Assembly: GCA_003054495.1 (NCBI GenBank)
Contig: CP028514.1
Coordinates: 12,501-76,500 of the forward strand
DNA: 64,000 nucleotides
Direction: 5' to 3'
DNA from: Carboxydocella thermautotrophica
Lineage (GTDB): Bacteria > Bacillota > GCA-003054495 > Carboxydocellales > Carboxydocellaceae
The first letter of the stretch is position 1. Each line of letters opens with the position of its first letter. Shown here in pieces: positions 39,384 to 47,383 of the stretch. The position numbers were made by a program, and so were the translations under genes. The notes under the pieces are model-generated. The model was not told the origin of the DNA and did not search any database. It saw nothing but the letters and a program-made list of their open reading frames with translations.

Positions 39384-39767
39384 ATGACAAAAGAAATTAT
39401 TTCTACTACCGCAGCACCCCAGGCCATCGGACCCTATTCCCAGGCGGTCAAGGTGGGCAATTTGCTATTCTGTTCCGGTCAGATTCCCATTGATCCCGTC
39501 ACTGGCCAGCTGGTTACCGGGGATATCCAAACCCAGACCCGCCGGGTGCTGGATAACATTAAGGGTCTACTGGAAGCTGCCGGCAGCTCTCTGGATAAGG
39601 TGGTAAAAGCAACGGTATTTATTAAGGATATGAATCAGTTTGCCACCATTAATGAAATCTACGCTACATACTTTACTGCCAATCCGCCGGCCCGCTCCCT
39701 GGTAGAGGTAGCCCGCCTGCCGAAAGATGTCGATATTGAGATTGAGGTAATAGCCTTATGTGAATAA
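39384..39767 (+). CDS. ridA: RidA (YabJ) reactive intermediate/imine deaminase
   Basis: 127 aa. Family blocks: [34 protein letters not shown], and [20 protein letters not shown] with the conserved Arg. It hydrolyses 2-aminoacrylate-type intermediates made by PLP dehydratases. GGAGG RBS. In B. subtilis yabJ lies between purR and spoVG. Confidence 0.96.
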   Translation: MTKEIISTTAAPQAIGPYSQAVKVGNLLFCSGQIPIDPVTGQLVTGDIQTQTRRVLDNIKGLLEAAGSSLDKVVKATVFIKDMNQFATINEIYATYFTANPPARSLVEVARLPKDVDIEIEVIALCE

Positions 39768-39805
39768 TTGTGTAAGAATTTGTATGAAACTTTTAGCACA
39801 AATAA

Positions 39806-39832
39806 GCAGGATTTTTTTGGGATGGAGAGAAT
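39806..39832 (+). promoter_or_regulatory. Sigma-H promoter of spoVG
   Basis: GCAGGATTT (39806-39814) fits the sigma-H -35 consensus RNAGGAWWW, and AGAGAAT (39826-39832) fits RNNGAAT with an 11-nt spacer. B. subtilis spoVG is a classical sigma-H gene. Confidence 0.75.
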
Positions 39833-39889
39833 AAAATAACCTGTATTGGAAAATAATATCTAGTAGGCAACCAGGAAGGTGGTGAGACT

Positions 39890-40168
39890 ATGCTTAATAT
39901 TACCGATGTACGGATTCGGAAACTGAGCCCGGAAGGAAAACTGAAAGCAATTGCCTCTGTCACCCTGTCCAATGTCTTCGTTGTCCATGACATCAAAGTG
40001 GTGGAGGGTCAAAAGGGCTTATTCGTGGCGATGCCCAGCCGCAAGACTTCTGAGGGGCATTACCGTGACATCGCCCATCCTATAACTTCAGATTTCCGGC
40101 AGCTGATTTCCCAGGTGGTTCTGGACGCCTATCAACAGGCAATGGTAGAGGAACAGGTCAGTGCTTAA
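39890..40168 (+). CDS. spoVG: Septation/regulatory protein SpoVG
   Basis: 92 aa. MLNITDVRIRKLSPEGKLKA at the N-terminus, then VTLSNVFVVHDIKVVEG, LFVAMPSRKT and YRDIAHPI: the full SpoVG signature. It is an RNA/DNA-binding regulator active in early sporulation. AAGGTGGTGAG RBS. Terminator follows. Confidence 0.97.
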   Translation: MLNITDVRIRKLSPEGKLKAIASVTLSNVFVVHDIKVVEGQKGLFVAMPSRKTSEGHYRDIAHPITSDFRQLISQVVLDAYQQAMVEEQVSA

Positions 40169-40174
40169 ACAGCA

Positions 40175-40206
40175 ACACCCCGCGTCAGCGGGGTGTTTAT
40201 ATTTTG
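40175..40206 (+). terminator. Terminator after spoVG
   Basis: ACACCCCGC-GTCA-GCGGGGTGT, perfect 9-bp stem, then TTATATTTTG. Confidence 0.9.
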
Positions 40207-40244
40207 GAGAGATGAAGTTGCATGAAAATTGATAACACAGATAC

Positions 40245-40356
40245 CGAATCGACAAAAATGAAGGGATTCCTTCTTTATTTAAAATTCCATTTTTCTCGAC
40301 AAAAGGGCAGGAATTAAGGGAAAGCTGTTGAATATACAAAAAGTTAGGCATAATAA
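40245..40356 (+). promoter_or_regulatory. glmU promoter and Spo0A-box-like sites
   Basis: TTGAAT (40328-40333), 17-nt spacer, TAATAA (40351-40356). Upstream are two imperfect 0A-like sites on the minus strand, around TCGACAAA at 40249-40256 and 40296-40303. Apart from these, the 222 nt between spoVG and glmU show no gene. Confidence 0.45.
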
Positions 40357-40390
40357 CAAATGGATAGCTCATATAAAGGAGGCGTCTTTT

Positions 40391-41779
40391 TTGGAAGGGC
40401 TGGCAGCAGTCATCCTGGCAGCAGGAAAAGGGACAAGGATGAAGTCCCGGCTGCCCAAAGTATTACATCCGGTCGGGGGCCAACCGATGGTCAGCCATGT
40501 CATGGCAGCTTGCCGTACTGCCGGAGCGCAACCGGTGGTGCTGGTTATCGGGCATGGAGCAGAACAGGTGCAGGCCACTTTAGGGCCGGAGCAGGTATAT
40601 GTAGAACAGAAAGAACAACTGGGTACAGGTCATGCTGTCATGCAGGCAGAGACTGTATTGCGGGATTTTGAGGGAGATATTCTGGTTGTGTGTGGAGATA
40701 CCCCTTTGTTGCGCGGTGAAACCCTGGCGGCTCTGGCCCAGTACCATCGCCAGCAAGAGGCAGTGGCTACGGTACTGACCATGACGCTGGCAAATCCGAC
40801 AGGTTATGGCCGGATTATCCGGGATGAACAGGGCCAGGTGGCAGCCATCGTGGAGGAAAAGGATGCTACCCCGGAGCAGAAAGCCATCAGGGAAGTCAAC
40901 TCCGGTACATATTGCTTCCAGGCGCAGGCCCTCTTTGCCGCCCTGCAGCAAATCACCCCCAACAATGCCCAGGGGGAGTATTATTTAACGGATGTGCTGG
41001 CTATTTTCCGGCAGCAAGGGCAAAAGGTAGCGGCCTGGCAGCTGTCAGATGATACAGAGGTGATGGGTATCAATGACCGGGTGGCCCTGGCAGAAGCCAA
41101 CCGGCTGTTCCGGGAACGCATTAACCGGCAGCAGATGCTGGCAGGAGTAACCATTCTTGACCCGGCCACTACTTATATAGAGGCGGAGGTCAAAATCGGC
41201 GCTGATACCGTCATTTACCCCAATACCCACTTGACAGGCAAAACCACTATCGGAGCTGGCTGCCAGATCGGTCCTGATACCAAAATTATGGACAGCCAGA
41301 TTGGAGATGGGGTGGAGATCCAGTTCAGCGTGGTTTTGCAGGCGGAGATCGGCAATGACTGTACTATCGGGCCCTTTGCTTACTTGCGCCCTGGTACCCA
41401 CCTGGCGGCCGGGGTCAAGGTGGGCGATTTTGTGGAAATTAAAAATGCAGTGATTGGCCAGGGCAGCAAAGTGCCCCATCTCAGTTATATAGGAGATGCG
41501 GAGATTGGCTCCGGGGTTAATATCGGGGCTGGCACCATCACCTGCAATTATGATGGTTACAAAAAATCAAAAACCATTATTGGCGATGGCGCCTTTATTG
41601 GCAGCAACAGCAACCTGGTCGCACCGGTAACTATTGGCGCCGGGAGCCTGGTTGCCGCTGGTTCCACTATTGTTAAGGATGTACCGGCTGATGCCCTGGG
41701 GGTGGCCCGGGCGCCGCAAAAAAACCGGGAAGGCTGGGCTAAAGCTCGGCGCGAAGCAATCGAAGGAGGTAAAGCATAA
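40391..41779 (+). CDS. glmU: Bifunctional UDP-GlcNAc pyrophosphorylase / GlcN-1-P acetyltransferase
   Basis: 462 aa. The N-terminal uridyltransferase has AAVILAAGKGTRMKSRLPKV; the C-terminal half is a left-handed beta helix of hexapeptide repeats ending in IGSNSNLVAPVTIGAGSLVA. Makes UDP-GlcNAc for the wall. TTG 40391 is chosen because AAAGGAGG lies 7 nt upstream and the product then matches B. subtilis GlmU; the longer frame from 40328 overlaps the promoter. Confidence 0.96.
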   Translation: MEGLAAVILAAGKGTRMKSRLPKVLHPVGGQPMVSHVMAACRTAGAQPVVLVIGHGAEQVQATLGPEQVYVEQKEQLGTGHAVMQAETVLRDFEGDILVVCGDTPLLRGETLAALAQYHRQQEAVATVLTMTLANPTGYGRIIRDEQGQVAAIVEEKDATPEQKAIREVNSGTYCFQAQALFAALQQITPNNAQGEYYLTDVLAIFRQQGQKVAAWQLSDDTEVMGINDRVALAEANRLFRERINRQQMLAGVTILDPATTYIEAEVKIGADTVIYPNTHLTGKTTIGAGCQIGPDTKIMDSQIGDGVEIQFSVVLQAEIGNDCTIGPFAYLRPGTHLAAGVKVGDFVEIKNAVIGQGSKVPHLSYIGDAEIGSGVNIGAGTITCNYDGYKKSKTIIGDGAFIGSNSNLVAPVTIGAGSLVAAGSTIVKDVPADALGVARAPQKNREGWAKARREAIEGGKA

Positions 41780-41782
41780 ATC

Positions 41783-42724
41783 ATGGGTGTGCGCCAGATG
41801 AAAATTTTTACCGGTAATGCCAACCCGGCGTTGGCAGCGGAAATCGCCGAATATCTGGGGGTTAATCTGGGACAAGCTCAGGTTTCCCGCTTTAGTGATG
41901 GCGAAATCGTGGTCAAAATCAATGAGAGCGTACGGGGGGCGGATGTATTTGTCATTCAGCCCACCTGTAGCCCGGCCAATGACCATTTGATGGAACTGCT
42001 GATTATGATTGATGCCCTGCGTCGGGCTTCTGCTCGCCGCATTACTGCCGTTATTCCTTATTACGGTTATGCCCGGCAGGATCGAAAAGCCCGGGGCCGG
42101 GATCCCATTACTGCCAAGCTGGTGGCTAACCTGATTACCGTCGGGGGAGCTCGTCGGGTAATGACCATGGATTTACATGCTGGTCAGATTCAGGGCTTTT
42201 TTGACATTCCGGTGGACCACTTGCCCGGGGTTCCCATCCTGGCCGAATATTTCCGCAACAAGAACCTGGAGAACGCTATTGTTGTCAGCCCTGACCTGGG
42301 CGGAGTAACCCGGGCCCGGGCTCTGGCTGACCGGCTGGGCAGTGCCATTGCCATTATTGACAAACGGCGGCCGGAACCGAATGTAGCAGAGATAATGAAC
42401 ATCATAGGCGATATCGAAGGCAAGACAGTGATCATGATCGATGATATCATCGACACCGCCGGGACTATCACCCTGGGTGCCCAGGCCTTGATTGAGCGGG
42501 GGGCGAAAGAGGTTTATGCCTGCTGTACCCATCCGGTCTTATCCGGTCCCGCTATCTCCCGCATTGAAAACTCTCCCATCAAGGAACTGGTGGTAACCAA
42601 TACCATTCCCCTCTCAGAGGAAAAACGCAGCAACAAAATCAAGGTCCTGTCAGTTGCGCCGCTTCTGGGTGAAGCCATTTTGCGCGTTCATGAGGACCTG
42701 TCAGTGAGTATGCTGTTCGACTAG
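41783..42724 (+). CDS. prs: Ribose-phosphate pyrophosphokinase
   Basis: 313 aa. Makes [60 protein letters not shown] and the PRPP loop [14 protein letters not shown] are present. GAAGGAGGT lies 12 nt before ATG 41783. Co-transcribed with glmU; ends in a terminator. Confidence 0.97.
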   Translation: MGVRQMKIFTGNANPALAAEIAEYLGVNLGQAQVSRFSDGEIVVKINESVRGADVFVIQPTCSPANDHLMELLIMIDALRRASARRITAVIPYYGYARQDRKARGRDPITAKLVANLITVGGARRVMTMDLHAGQIQGFFDIPVDHLPGVPILAEYFRNKNLENAIVVSPDLGGVTRARALADRLGSAIAIIDKRRPEPNVAEIMNIIGDIEGKTVIMIDDIIDTAGTITLGAQALIERGAKEVYACCTHPVLSGPAISRIENSPIKELVVTNTIPLSEEKRSNKIKVLSVAPLLGEAILRVHEDLSVSMLFD

Positions 42725-42750
42725 GTATAATACTTATCTAAAACGGGCAT

Positions 42751-42790
42751 AATACCAGCACAAACAAATGGTGCTGGTATTATTTTTTTT
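42751..42790 (+). terminator. Terminator after prs
   Basis: AATACCAGCAC and GTGCTGGTATT pair perfectly around AAACAAATG, followed by ATTTTTTTT. Confidence 0.92.
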
Positions 42791-42803
42791 GGAGGTGTAG
42801 TCA

Positions 42804-43442
42804 TTGACTGGTCAAAATCTGACAGCCCGAATTCGGGAGAGAGACGGAAAAGGGCATAATCGCCGCCTGCGCCGGTCCGGCTGGGTGCCGGGAGTTGTAT
42901 ATGGTAATGGTATTGATGGCAGTATTTTGGTCGCAGTGGATAAAGTACAATTGCGGCAACTGCTCAACAGTCCGGGCGGCCGTACCCGCTTGCTGAGACT
43001 GGATTCCGGCTTGCCTACGGGCCCTATTGACGCTTTGATCAAGGAAGTGCAGTGGGATCCTGTTACGGAAGAGCTCCTGCATGTGGATTTGCAAAAGGTG
43101 GAAACAAACCGCAAAGTTCATGCCCAGGTACCGGTGCACCTGGTGGGAGAAGCCCAGGGGGTAAAGGCCGGGGGCATTATTCAGTTTAATGTTCGCCAGC
43201 TGGAAGTGGAATGTTTGCCCCAGGATATTCCGGCGGAAATCACCATTGACATCAGTCACCTGAAAATAGGCGGAATGATCCGGGTCAAGGATATCCCTGT
43301 TCCGCCTGGTTGCCAGATTGCCCAGGATCCCGATACTATTATTGCCGCAGTGATTGCACCCAGGATGCAGGTCGAGGACGTAGAAGTGGAAGTGGTTGAA
43401 TCCGTACCAGCCAAACAAGCGACTACCACTGCGGCATCATAA
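42804..43442 (+). CDS. rplY: 50S ribosomal protein L25/general stress protein Ctc
   Basis: 212 aa, long (TL5/Ctc) form. N-terminal L25 domain (LTARIRERDGKGHNRRLRRS, then WVPGVVYGNG), C-terminal beta domain (VHLVGEAQGVKAGGIIQ). Binds 5S rRNA. TTG start with GGAGGTG 7 nt upstream. In B. subtilis ctc also lies between prs and pth. A weak stem CCCTCTGCC/GGCAGGGGG follows at 43451-43472. Confidence 0.93.
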   Translation: MTGQNLTARIRERDGKGHNRRLRRSGWVPGVVYGNGIDGSILVAVDKVQLRQLLNSPGGRTRLLRLDSGLPTGPIDALIKEVQWDPVTEELLHVDLQKVETNRKVHAQVPVHLVGEAQGVKAGGIIQFNVRQLEVECLPQDIPAEITIDISHLKIGGMIRVKDIPVPPGCQIAQDPDTIIAAVIAPRMQVEDVEVEVVESVPAKQATTTAAS

Positions 43443-43476
43443 TAAAGTGACCCTCTGCCCACTGGCAGGGGGTTAC

Positions 43477-43506
43477 TTGCTTCTGCTGGCTCTGGTTGTA
43501 TATAAT
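43477..43506 (+). promoter_or_regulatory. Probable promoter, originally of pth
   Basis: TTGCTT (43477-43482), 18-nt spacer, TATAAT (43501-43506). It is followed by AGGGAGGT-ATG opening only a 9-codon frame, then the TnpB-like element, so it may be the old pth promoter separated from its gene. Confidence 0.45.
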
Positions 43507-43555
43507 GAGGGAGAGCAAGGGAGGTATGCAACAGCTTCAGAAAACTATACTATAA

Positions 43556-44257
43556 TTGATTGTACCTAACTATTTTACTATTATAAAAGCATGGAATATT
43601 ATCCATTGGAGAAGCAACAAAGTCCGGCAGGGTTTTCGGGAGTTGATCAGGAATGCCAGAGAAACACGAGAAGAACAAATTAGCATAACTGTGTGCGGGG
43701 AGTTTTTTCCAGAGATTTACCCGGCTCACCGGTCTTCGAAGTGGAGCCGGGGCGAAGAAGACCCGCTGACTACGGAGATGCGTCTCTTCTGTGCCTGTAT
43801 GCGGTGGGCCTTTAACCGGCTCCTGGAAGGTGCTTCCCGCCATGAAATCAAGAAGTCAGGACAAGAACTTTTCGGGCTGAACTCCCGCTATACGGATGAT
43901 GCCAGACTTAAAGCACAGGCCCTGCTGGACTCCCAAACAGAACTGCTGAAGTTAGAAAATGAAGAAACAGAAAAGAAACTGGGCCGGGCCAGGAAGAAAC
44001 TCAGCCTGACAGTCAAGGGGCGGAACAATCGGGTGGTTTCACTGGCAAAAAGGCTGGCTGAACTGAAGGATTACCGGGAGAAGGGGACAATACCAGAGGT
44101 AGTCTTTGGGGGCAGAAGGCTGTGGGAAAAGGTCTGCCAGGGCCGGGCCGCCCGTGAAAAATGGCGGCACGCCCGCAGGAATCGCCTCTACTCCTGGGGA
44201 GACGAGAGCAAGGGAGGCAACCCCAACAGGAACTGGTGCAGATATGGCTGGCCATGA
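43556..44257 (+). pseudogene. TnpB-like (IS605 OrfB family) gene, N-terminal fragment
   Basis: About 233 codons. LTTEMRLFCACMRWAFNRLL, DARLKAQALLDSQTELL, the Lys/Arg-rich coiled coil KLGRARKKLSLTVKG, VVFGGRRLWEKV and ARRNRLYSWGDESKGGNPN resemble the N-terminal and bridging region of a clostridial branch of OrfB/TnpB. The true start is unclear because no good RBS is seen. The frame stops at 44257 after a GGNPN block, where homologues continue into strands of the wedge domain. The rest of the protein is in another frame. Confidence 0.7.
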
Positions 44258-45123
44258 AGTTACCCTATGCGGTAGAACTGATCCGCACCCTGGAAGGACG
44301 CTGCTTGGTACATTTGACATTTGAAGTGGTCAGGGTGCAGGAACCGGACTTTGCTAAAGGTTGTCTGGCTATAGACACAAACCCTGATGGGGTAGCCCTG
44401 TGTAACGTTAGCGCTTCCGGCCAGCCGGAACCGTGGGCGGAGGGTTTAAATATTCCTTCTCCCGGCAACCTGGGCAAATACGAAGGAGAGTTTCAGGTTA
44501 TCCCTTACCCGAACGGCTTTCTTTATATCAGAATACCAGACTTAGCCCATGCTTCCAGCTTCCGGCGTAGCTACCTGATAGGCGTTTTAGCCAGAGTAGT
44601 GGTAGATATAGCTTTCTTTTCAGGCAAACCCATTGTTTTAGAAAACCTGAACTTTGGCAAAGACAGACTGGACACTAATAAAAAGTTTAACCGCATGGCT
44701 TCCAATTTTCCATTTGCGAAAATGGTAGGAGCAATGTATCGGAGAGCGGTGAAAGAAGGGGTGCCTTTCAAGTTAGTATCACCCCGGCATACTTCTACCA
44801 TAGGTTACTGGAAGTATATGAAACGTTACGCCGTTCCGGTGCATTGCGCGGCGGCACTGGTTACAGGTCGCCGGGCAATGGGGTTCAGGGAACGGGTGAC
44901 TGAAGAACTCAGGCAACTGGTATCGCAAATCAAGCAAAACCTGACCCGGAAGGTTAATCCTGATAGACCTGAGGAAGGAAAAGGGATGACCCGTAGGGTC
45001 AGGGCCTGCTTGAGGCGGCTGGAGGAGAGGCTTCCTGTGCATAACGGGCTTGCCCAGAGTGAGCAGGAGGCGTATAACTCCGTCTGGCCTGACCTGAAGT
45101 TATTGGCCCTGTCCGTACGGTGA
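44161..45123 (+). pseudogene. TnpB-like (IS605 OrfB family) gene, C-terminal fragment in shifted frame
   Basis: Meaningful homology begins at about 44230 (QIWLAMKLPYAVELIRTLEG). RuvC-I-like Asp in CLAIDTNPDGVAL, RuvC-II-like Glu in KPIVLENLNFG. Where canonical TnpB has a CxxC zinc ribbon and a final Asp, this branch has SPRHTSTIGYWKYMK, VHCAAALVTGRRAMGF and no zinc ribbon. A frameshift with loss of perhaps 30 residues separates it from the N-terminal part, so the gene is probably dead. Confidence 0.7.
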
Positions 45124-45357
45124 CCCCGTTTAGCCGGTGTCGGAGAAACCGGTAGGCGTCCTAACAGGACGCGGGAGGCGGAGTTATACTCCCACCGGGA
45201 GGTCAGCATAAACCGGTGCAGTACTCCCGTCCGGGTGGAACTCCCGGGCCGAGGTCCCCTGTCGCCCTGCCCCGCGGGGGCAAATCAAGTATTCGGAAAG
45301 GAGGCGAAATCCTGGTCTGGGGGCCGACTTGGCTGGAGATAAAAACAGTCAAGTTTT
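45124..45357 (+). ncRNA. Candidate structured RNA / right end of TnpB-like element
   Basis: GC-rich, no convincing ORF. Stacked hairpins: CCGGT...ACCGG, GCGTCC-TAACA-GGACGC, GGAG-TTATA-CTCC, and CCGGG/CCCGG combinations up to about 45260. In IS605-type elements the omega RNA covers the 3' end of tnpB and the right end, the position seen here. The assignment is by position and structure only. Confidence 0.45.
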
Positions 45358-45375
45358 TTGAACCAGGGCGAGAAT

Positions 45376-45948
45376 ATGAAGATGCTGGTGGGACTGGGCA
45401 ATCCCGGCCCGCAATATGAATTGACCCGGCATAATGTCGGTTTTCTGGTGATTGATGCCCTCGCTGATAAGGTAGGGGTTAGCAGTTTCAAGCAGCAGGC
45501 CGGCGCGCTGGTAGCTTCGGTAAATTATCAGGGGGAAAAATTGCTGCTGGTCAAGCCTCAGACCTACATGAACCTGAGCGGCCAGGCCGTAGGGGAACTG
45601 GCCCGTTATTATAAAATTCCGGCTCAAGATGTGCTGGTTATCTATGATGATATGGATAACCCGTTTGGCCAGCTACGCTTGAGGGCCAGGGGGAGTTCTG
45701 GCGGCCATAATGGGATCAAGTCGATTATCAGCCATTTGGGGACGGAGGAGTTTCCCCGCCTCAAGGTGGGGATTGGCCGGCCGCGGCCAGGCCAGAGTGC
45801 TGCCGATTATGTCCTGGAGCCTTTTAGTAACGAGGAACGGGCGGCACTGGGGCGCATAATTCCCGCTGCGGTAGATCGGGTGTTGTCGGTGGTGGACAAG
45901 GGGATAGTGGCGGCGATGAATGAGTTTAATGGGAAGAGGGTTTGTTAG
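45376..45948 (+). CDS. pth: Peptidyl-tRNA hydrolase
   Basis: 190 aa. LVGLGNPGPQYELTRHNVGF (catalytic His), LVKPQTYMNLSGQAVGELAR, VIYDDMDNPFGQLRLRARGS and SGGHNGIKSII are family motifs. Recycles peptidyl-tRNA. The start ATG 45376 has AGGGCGAG upstream. Normally followed by mfd; here the CRISPR-Cas locus intervenes. Confidence 0.96.
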   Translation: MKMLVGLGNPGPQYELTRHNVGFLVIDALADKVGVSSFKQQAGALVASVNYQGEKLLLVKPQTYMNLSGQAVGELARYYKIPAQDVLVIYDDMDNPFGQLRLRARGSSGGHNGIKSIISHLGTEEFPRLKVGIGRPRPGQSAADYVLEPFSNEERAALGRIIPAAVDRVLSVVDKGIVAAMNEFNGKRVC

Positions 45949-45978
45949 AGTATTTTGCAGTTAGGTAGGGAAAGGAAA

Positions 45979-46731
45979 ATGAGGCTGGATATTATCTTGA
46001 AAACCAAAGACAAAGAAGTTCTATTACCTTTTAATTATCAGTATCAGATAACTTCGTTTATTTATGAGATGGTTGCAAAATCATCACCTGATTATGCTAC
46101 TAAACTTCATGATGAGGGATTTGGAGAAAAGAGATTTAAATTTTTTACCTTTTCTCAAATTGTAGCAAGAAAGAAGAAAATTGTTTCTGATGGTGTTTGG
46201 CTATTTGGCGAGTTTGTCTTGAAAATAAGTTCACCTCTTTACGATTTTTTATTTCACTTGTTAAATGGGCTTTATAAACAAAATAATATCAAGATTGGTA
46301 GAGAAATCTTTTTGATTAAAGATATTTTACTTTATGAAAATCCAGTAATTAAATCGGGAATGAATTTTGTCTGTCTGTCACCTATTGTGGTAAGCACAAT
46401 AAAAGATGACTTTTCTACACCTTACTATATTAGATATACAGAGGAACCCGAGTTGTTTAATGAAAAATTACGCCAAAATCTTATCAGAAAATATCAAACA
46501 TATTATGGACGGGCGCCGGCGGCAGATAATTTACAAATTGTTTTTGATCAAGAATACCTTCAGAGACATAAGGGTACCAAGCTAATTCATTATCGTGATC
46601 AAAAAATCCTGGGTTATTTGGCTCCCTTTACTATTTATGGGTCTGATGAACTAATTACTTTTGGTTATGATACAGGTTTTGGAGAGAAAAACAGTATGGG
46701 TTTTGGGTTTGTAGAGCTGAGGAAAAGATAA
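45979..46731 (+). CDS. cas6: CRISPR-associated endoribonuclease Cas6
   Basis: 250 aa. Ferredoxin-like double fold with the C-terminal glycine-rich loop GFGEKNSMGFGFVELRKR, the Cas6 signature; a candidate catalytic His lies in TKLHDEGFG near residue 42. It cuts pre-crRNA in the repeats. AT-rich compared with pth. AAAGGA RBS. Only 30 nt after pth, so it may be read from the pth promoter, and it has its own terminator, separate from the other cas genes. Confidence 0.9.
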   Translation: MRLDIILKTKDKEVLLPFNYQYQITSFIYEMVAKSSPDYATKLHDEGFGEKRFKFFTFSQIVARKKKIVSDGVWLFGEFVLKISSPLYDFLFHLLNGLYKQNNIKIGREIFLIKDILLYENPVIKSGMNFVCLSPIVVSTIKDDFSTPYYIRYTEEPELFNEKLRQNLIRKYQTYYGRAPAADNLQIVFDQEYLQRHKGTKLIHYRDQKILGYLAPFTIYGSDELITFGYDTGFGEKNSMGFGFVELRKR

Positions 46732-46736
46732 AAGAA

Positions 46737-46779
46737 GCCCCGAAAATCTTCTTCTAAGAGGATTTCGGGGATTTTTTTT
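46737..46779 (+). terminator. Terminator between cas6 and cas4
   Basis: GCCCCGAAAATC and GATTTCGGGG pair with one bulged A around a 12-nt loop; ATTTTTTTTA follows. The AT-rich 46780-46858 probably holds the promoter of the next seven cas genes. Confidence 0.85.
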
Positions 46780-46858
46780 ATGAATTTTATTACATAAAAA
46801 GGAAAATAAGATGGAATGTAGAAAATAAATATATAAAAAATGGTTCCAAGGTGAAATT

Positions 46859-47365
46859 ATGCAAAATTACTTAATGGAGCTTGAGTTGGGTGGGCTTGAA
46901 ATTAATTACTATTTTGTGTGTAAGAGAAAACTCTGGCTTTACTCCAGATATATTAGGCAAGAAACTAATCATGATCGTGTAGAACTAGGGCAATTTATTC
47001 ATGAAGAGTCATACCGGAGGCAAAAAAAAGAAATCGAAATCGGATCCATAAAAGTAGATTTACTTCAAGATGGGGCAATATGTGAAATAAAATTATCATC
47101 CAGGATGGAAGAAGCTCATTTGTGGCAATTATACTATTATCTTTATTATTTAAAAAAGCAAGGCTTTAATCAGGTGAAAGGAGTGCTTTTATTTCCTAAA
47201 GAAAGGAGAAAAAAAGAGGTGATTTTGACCCAGGAGGTAGAAAAGGAACTAAAAAAAATTATCGCTCAAATTATCACAATAAAGAAGGAAGAATTACCAC
47301 CTGAAAAACTGAATAAACGTAGTTTTTGCACTAAATGTGCATACTTTGAGTTTTGTTACGCCTAA
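46859..47365 (+). CDS. cas4: CRISPR-associated exonuclease Cas4
   Basis: 168 aa. Fe-S cysteines: one in YFVCKRKLWL near the N-terminus and three in SFCTKCAYFEFC at the C-terminus. RecB-type nuclease motifs: ELGQFIHEESY, IKVDLLQDGAICEIKLSSRM (Asp and E-x-K). It trims prespacers before integration. It is placed first in the effector operon, not beside cas1. Confidence 0.93.
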   Translation: MQNYLMELELGGLEINYYFVCKRKLWLYSRYIRQETNHDRVELGQFIHEESYRRQKKEIEIGSIKVDLLQDGAICEIKLSSRMEEAHLWQLYYYLYYLKKQGFNQVKGVLLFPKERRKKEVILTQEVEKELKKIIAQIITIKKEELPPEKLNKRSFCTKCAYFEFCYA

Positions 47366-47383
47366 GAGAGGAGGTGATCCGTG

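Larger units (their letters stand above)
43510..45357 (+). mobile_element. IS605-OrfB-only type element (degenerate) between rplY and pth
   Basis: Comprises the two TnpB-like fragments and the structured 3' region. It interrupts the rplY-pth order conserved in Firmicutes. There is no TnpA and no terminal inverted repeats, as usual for this group. The exact ends cannot be set from one sequence. Confidence 0.55.

Noticed and set aside
43524-43553. Nine-codon ORF after AGGGAGGT-ATG upstream of the TnpB-like element
   Set aside because: Too short and without counterpart; more likely leftover upstream sequence of pth or the element.
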